Positions 58,901 through 64,000 of a DNA stretch of 64,000 bases are shown piece by piece. A model generated the notes under the pieces. The model was not told the origin of the DNA. It was given only the letters and a program-made list of their open reading frames with translations, and ran no database searches. The DNA is from Sipunculus nudus (lineage: Eukaryota > Annelida > Sipuncula > Golfingiida > Sipunculidae), in assembly GCA_026874595.1 (NCBI GenBank), contig CM049307.1, forward strand, positions 97,190,330 to 97,254,329. Reading direction: 5' to 3'. A program made the position numbers and the translations under genes. Numbering within the stretch: the first letter of the stretch is position 1; the number at the start of each line of letters is the position of its first letter.

Positions 58901-59920
58901 CAAGTGGGATGAGGCTTACAGGGAGAGTAGCCAGGGAATGAGGCTGACACAGAGTGTAGTCGGGGGTGAGGGTGACATAGAGAGTAGTCAGGGAATGAGG
59001 CTGACAGGGAGAGTATTCAGGGGATGAGGCTGACAGAGTGTAGTCAGGGGATGAGGCTGACAGGGTGAGTAGTCAGGAGATGAGGCTGACAGAGAGAGTA
59101 GTTAGGGGATGAAGCTGACAGAGAGTGTAGTCAGGGGTGAGGGTGACAGAGAGAGTAGTAAGGGAGAGTAGTCAGGGGATGAAGCTGACAGAGAATGTAG
59201 TCAGATGATGAGGCTGACACAGAGTGTAGTCAGGGGTGAGGGTGACAGAGAGAGTAGTCAGGGAGAGTAGTCAGGGGATGAGGTTGACAGAGAGTGTAGT
59301 CAGGTGATGAGGTTGTCAGAGAGTGTAGTCAGGTGATGAGGCTGACACAGAGTGTAGTCAGGGGTGAGGGTGACAGAGAGAGTAGTCAGGGAGAGTAGTC
59401 AGGGGATGAAGCTGACAGAGAGAGTAGTTAGGGGATGAAGCTGACAGAGAGTGTAGTCAGGTGATGAGGCTGACACAGAGTGTAGTCAGGTGATGAGGCT
59501 GACACAGAGTGTAGTCAGGTGATGAGGTTGACAGAGAGTGTAGTCAGGTGATGAGGTTGAGAGAGAGTGTAGTCAGGTGATGAGGTTGACAGAGAGTGTA
59601 GTCAGGTGATGAGGTTGACAGAGAGTGTAGTCAGGTGATGAGGTTGACACAGAGTGTAGTCAGGGGTGAGGGTGACAGAGAGAGTAGTCAGGGAGAGTAG
59701 TCAGGGTAGAGGTTGACAGAGAGTGTAGTCAGGTGATGAGGCTGACACAGAGTGTAGTCCGGGGTGAGGGTGACAGAGAGAGTAGTCAGGGAGAGTAGAC
59801 AGGGGATGAAGCTAACAGAGAGAGTAGTCAGGTGATGAGGCTGACACAGAGTGTAGTCAGGGGTGAGGGTGACACAGAGAGTAGTCAGGGAGAGTAGTCA
59901 GGTGATGAGGTTGACAGAGA
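55919..59920. repeat. Higher-order repeat, copy 1
   Basis: Markers GTGTATGTAG (55,919), CAGAGTTGCAAG (56,461), GCAGAATGTAATC (56,685) and GTAGTTAGGG (57,171) each recur exactly 4002 bp later. Markers from 58,119 to 59,098 recur at 3867 bp instead, so a net 135-bp length difference lies between about 57.2 and 58.1 kb. Confidence 0.85.
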
Positions 59921-62900
59921 GTGTATGTAGTCAGGTGATGAGGTTGACAGAGAGTGTAGTCAGGTAAATGAGGCTGACACAGAGTGTAGTCAGGTGATGA
60001 GGCTGACACAGAGTGTAGTCAGGGGTGAAGGTGACAGAGAGTGTAGTCAGGGAGAGTAGTCAGGGGATGAGATTGACAGAGAGTGTAGTCAGGTGATGAG
60101 GCTGACACAGAGTGTAGTCAGGGGTGAGGGTGACAGAGAGAGTAGTCAGGGAGAGTAGTCAGGGGATGAAGCTGACAGAGAGTGTAGTCAGGTGATGAGG
60201 TTGACAGAGAATGTAGTCAGGTGATGAGGTTGACAGGGAGAGTAGTCAGGGGATGAGGCTGACAGAGAGTGGTCAGGGGATGAGGCTGACAGGGTGAGTA
60301 GTCAGGAGATGAGGCTGACAGAGAGAGTAGTCAGGGGTGAGGCTGACACATCGTAGTTAGGGGATTCTGCTGACAGAGAAAGTCGTCAGGGGATGGGGCT
60401 GACAAAGCGTGGTCATTGGATGAGGCTGACAGGAAGAGTAGTTAGGGGATGAGGTTGACAGTCAGAGTTGCAAGTGGGATGAGGCTTACAGGGAGAGTAG
60501 CCAGGGAATGAGGCTGACACAGAGTGTAGTCGGGGGTGAGGGTGACATAGAGAGTAGTCAGGGAATGAGGCTGACAGGGAGAGTATTGAGGGGATGAGGC
60601 TGACAGAGTGTAGTCAGGGGATGAGGCTGACAGGGTGAGTAGTCAGGAGATGAGGCTAACAGAGAGAGTAGTCAAGGGATGAGGCTGCAGAATGTAATCA
60701 GGGGCGAGGCTGACAGGAAGAGTAGTCAGGGGTGAGGCTGACACATAGTTGTCAGGGGATTCTGCTGACAGAGAGGGTAGTCAGAGGATGAGGTTGACAG
60801 AGTGTGCAGTCAGGGGATGATGTTGACAGAGTGTAGTCAGGGAATGAGGTTGACAGGGAGAGAAGTCAGGGGATGAGTTTGACAGAGTGTAGTCAGGGGA
60901 TGAAGTTGACAGAGAGAGTAGTCAGGGGAAGAGGATGACAAAGTGTAGTCATGGGATGAGGCTGACAGGGAGAGTAGTCAGGGGATGAGGCTGACAGAGA
61001 GTGTAGTCAGGTGATGAGGCTGACACAGAGTGTAGTCAGGGGTGAGAGTGACAGAGAGAGTAGTCAGGGAGAGTAGTCAGGGGATGAAGCTGACAGAGAG
61101 TGTAGTCAGGTGATGAGGTTGACAGAGAGTGTAGTCAGGGAGAGTAGTCAGGGGATGAAGCTGACAGAGAGAGTAGTTAGGGGATGAAGCTGACAGAGAG
61201 TGTAGTCAGGGGTGAGGGTGACAGAGAGAGTAGTAAGGGAGAGTAGTCAGGGGATGAAGCTGACAGAGAGTGTAGTCAGATGATGAGGCTGACACAGAGT
61301 GTAGTCAGGGGTGAGGGTGACAGAGAGTGTAGTCAGGGAGAGTAGTCAGGGGATGAGGTTGACAGAGAGTGTAGTCAGGTGATGAGGCTGACACAGAGTG
61401 TAGTCAGGGGTGAGGGTAACAAAGAGAGTAGTCAGTGAGAGTAGTCAGGGGATGAAGCTGACAGAGAGTGTAGTCAGGTGATGAGGTTGACAGAGAGTGT
61501 AGTCAGGGAGAGTAGTCAGGGGATGAAGCTGACAGAGAGAGTAGTTAGGGGATGAAGCTGACAGAGAGTGTAGTCAGGTGATGAGGCTTACACAGAGTGT
61601 AGTCAGGGGTGAGGGGGACAGAGAGAGTAGTCAGGGAGAGTAGTCAGGGGATGAAGCTGACAGAGAGTGTAGTCAGGTGATGAGGCTGACACAGAGTGTA
61701 GTCAGGGGTGAGGGTGACAGAGAGAGTAGTCAGGGAGAGTAGTCAGGGGATGAAGCTGACAGAGAGTGTAGTCAGGTGATGAGGTTGACAGAGAGTGTAG
61801 TCAGGTGATGAGGCTGACACAGAGTGTAGTCAGGGTGAGGGTGACAGAGAGAGTAGTCAGGGAGAGTAGTCAGGTGATGAGGCTGACAGAGAGTGTAGTC
61901 AGGTGATGAGGCTGACAGAGAGTTTAGTCAGGTGATGAGGTTGACACAGAGTGTAGTCAGGGGTGAGGGTGACAGAGAGAGTAGTCAAGGAGAGTAGTCA
62001 GGGTAGAGGTTGACAGAGAGTGTAGTCAGGTGATGAGGCTGACACAGAGTGTAGTCAGGGGTGAGGGTGACAGAGAGAGTAGTCAGGGAGAGTAGTCAGG
62101 GGATGAAGCTGACAGAGAGTGTAGTCAGGTGATGAGGCTGTCACAGAGTGTAGTCAGGGGTGAGGGTGACACAGAGAGTAGTCAGGGAGAGTAGTCAGGT
62201 GATGAGGTTGACAGAGAGTGTATGTAGTCAGGTGATGAGGTTGACAGAGAGTGTAGTCAGGTAAATGAGGCTGACACAGAGTGTAGTCAGGTGATGAGGC
62301 TGACACAGAGTGTAGTCAGGGGTGAAGGTGACAGAGAGTGTAGTCAGGGAGAGTAGTCAGGGGATGAGATTGACAGAGAGTGTAGTCAGGTGATGAGGCT
62401 GACACAGAGTGTAGTCAGGGGTGAGGGTGACAGAGAGAGTAGTCAGGGAGAGAAGTCAGGGGATGTAGCTGACAGAGAGTGTAGTCAGGTGATGAGGTTG
62501 ACAGAGAATGTAGTCAGGTGATGAGGTTGACAGGGAGAGTAGTCAGGGGATGAGGCTGACAGAGAGTAGTCAGGGGATGAGGCTGACAGGGTGAGTAGTG
62601 AGGAGATGAGGCTGACAGAGAGAGTAGTCAGGGGTGAGGCTGACACATCGTAGTTAGGGGATTCTTCTGACAGAGAAAGTCGTCAGGGGATGGGGCTGAC
62701 AAAGCGTGGTCATTGGATGAGGCTGACAGGAAGAGTAGTTAGGGGATGAGGTTGACAGTCAGAGTTGCAAGTGGGATGAGGCTTACAGGGAGAGTAGCCA
62801 GGGAATGAGGCTGACACAGAGTGTAGTCGGGGGTGAGGGTGACATAGAGAGTAGTCAGGGAATGAGGCTGACAGGGAGAGTATTCAGGGGATGAGGCTGA

Positions 62901-64000
62901 CAGAGTGTAGTCAGGGGATGAGGCTGACAGGGTGAGTAGTCAGGAGATGAGGCTGACAGAGAGAGTAGTTAGGGGATGAAGCTGACAGAGAGTGTAGTCA
63001 GGGGTGAGGGTGACAGAGAGAGTAGTAAGGGAGAGTAGTCAGGGGATGAAGCTGACAGAGAGTGTAGTCAGATGATGAGGCTGACACAGAGTGTAGTCAG
63101 GGGTGAGGGTGACAGAGAGAGTAGTCAGGGAGAGTAGTCAGGGGATGAGGTTGACAGAGAGTGTAGTCAGGTGATGAGGCTGACACAGAGTGTAGTCAGG
63201 GGTGAGGGTGACAGAGAGAGTAGTCAGTGAGAGTAGTCAGGGGATGAAGCTGACAGAGAGTGTAGTCAGGTGATGAGGTTGACAGAGAGTGTAGTCAGGG
63301 AGAGTAGTCAGGGGATGAAGCTGACAGAGAGAGTAGTTAGGGGATGAAGCTGACAGAGAGTGTAGTCAGGTGATGAGGCTTACACAGAGTGTAGTCAGGG
63401 GTGAGGGGGACAGAGAGAGTAGTCAGGGAGAGTAGTCAGGGGATGAAGCTGACAGAGAGTGTAGTCAGGTGATGAGGCTGACACAGAGTGTAGTCAGGGG
63501 TGAGGGTGACAGAGAGAGTAGTCAGGGAGTGTAGTCAGGGGATGAGGTTGACAGAGAGTGTAGTCAGGTGATGAGGCTGACACAGAGTGTAGTCAGGGGT
63601 GAGGGTGACAGAGAGAGTAGTCAGGGAGAGTAGTCAGGGGATGAGGCTGACAGAGAGTGTAGTCAGGTGATGAGGCTGACAGAGAGTGTAATCAGGTGAT
63701 GAGGTTGACACAGAGTGTAGTCAGGGGTGAGGGTGACAGAGAGAGTAGTCAAGGAGAGTAGTCAGGGTAGAGGTTGACAGAGAGTGTAGTCAGGTGATGA
63801 GGCTGACACAGAGTGTAGTCAGGGGTGAGGGTGACAGAGAGAGTAGTCAGGGAGAGTAGTCAGGGGATGAAGCTGACAGAGAGTGTAGTCAGGTGATGAG
63901 GCTGTCACAGAGTGTAGTCAGGGGTGAGGGTGACACAGAGAGTAGTCAGGGAGAGTAGTCAGGTGATGAGGTTGACAGAGAGTGTATGTAGTCAGGTGAT
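59921..64000. repeat. Higher-order repeat, copy 2
   Basis: Matches copy 1 by the markers at 59,921, 60,463, 60,687, 61,173, 61,986, 62,218, 62,760 and 62,965. A further partial duplication inside it shows as a 1764-bp offset (61,986 to 63,750 and 62,218 to 63,982). It is cut by the window end. Confidence 0.8.

Larger units (their letters stand above)
48741..64000. repeat. 15.3-kb minisatellite with higher-order structure
   Basis: Units of about 28-29 bp start GTAGTCAGG and continue with (T/G)GATGAGGCTGACA(C/G)AGAGT or GGTGAGGGTGACAGAGAGA. A 13-base short form, GTAGTCAGGGAGA, is common. Over much of the array the order 29 + 28 + 13 + 29 recurs as a unit of about 99 bp. From about 55.9 kb, kilobase-scale copies are visible (offsets 4002, 3867 and 1764 bp). 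The plus strand is purine-rich throughout and interrupted by no other element. Short open frames on the minus strand near 49.2-49.5 kb are translations of the unit. The array has no end within the window. Confidence 0.97.

Noticed and set aside
48741-64000. CRISPR-like regular array
   Set aside because: There are no unique spacers: the whole unit repeats, and the setting is a eukaryotic genome.

Overview
The window looks like nuclear DNA of an animal, most likely a marine bivalve mollusc. The evidence is an AT-rich background broken by more than twenty long (TA)n tracts, eukaryotic retroelements (LTR, LINE, tRNA-type SINE), and a repeat family rich in AGGTCA words next to GTCT/GGAC tracts that I associate with bivalve genomes. 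The organism call is inference. No complete, recognisable host protein gene is visible. The only long open reading frames belong to one retrotransposon; nearly all other open frames are read-through of microsatellites or minisatellites.

Layout. 0-2.2 kb: AT-rich flank with a possible promoter and first exon near 1.5-1.7 kb. 2.2-4.5 kb: a foldback-type element whose inverted ends are built of short tandem repeats. 5.2-5.55 kb: a tRNA-derived SINE. 5.6-12.2 kb: mostly empty, with microsatellites, a promoter-like cluster at 8.4 kb and a CTCF-like site at 11.8 kb. 12,198-19,307: an LTR retrotransposon on the minus strand with two 752-bp LTRs that differ at one base by eye, a proline-tRNA type primer binding site and a polypurine tract. 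Its coding order is gag - protease - integrase - reverse transcriptase - RNase H: a Ty3/gypsy-type polymerase in the copia-like order known from Gmr1-like elements. About 20.0-20.7 kb: a decayed LINE reverse transcriptase. 20.7-22.1 kb: a cluster of CCCCGGGG-centred palindromes. 25.1 kb: a small inverted-repeat element. 25.76-26.24 kb: a GC-richer island with a 104-codon open frame. 26-41 kb: AT-rich and largely featureless. 41.5-43.9 kb: tandem AGGTCA-rich repeats. 44.6-45.75 kb: two minisatellites (26-bp and 32-bp units). 48.1-48.37 kb: a promoter or first-exon candidate ending in a strong splice donor. 48,741 to the window end: a 15.3-kb minisatellite with units of about 29 bp nested into about 99-bp and about 4-kb higher-order repeats, still running at the edge.

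How the parts work together. The retrotransposon carries every module needed to copy itself except an intact polymerase frame: a UGA codon and a frame change separate integrase from reverse transcriptase, although the LTRs say the insertion is recent. The other mobile pieces (SINE, LINE fossil, foldback and small inverted-repeat elements) are non-autonomous or dead. If the splice donor at 48,365 is real, the giant minisatellite lies in the first intron of a gene continuing beyond the window.
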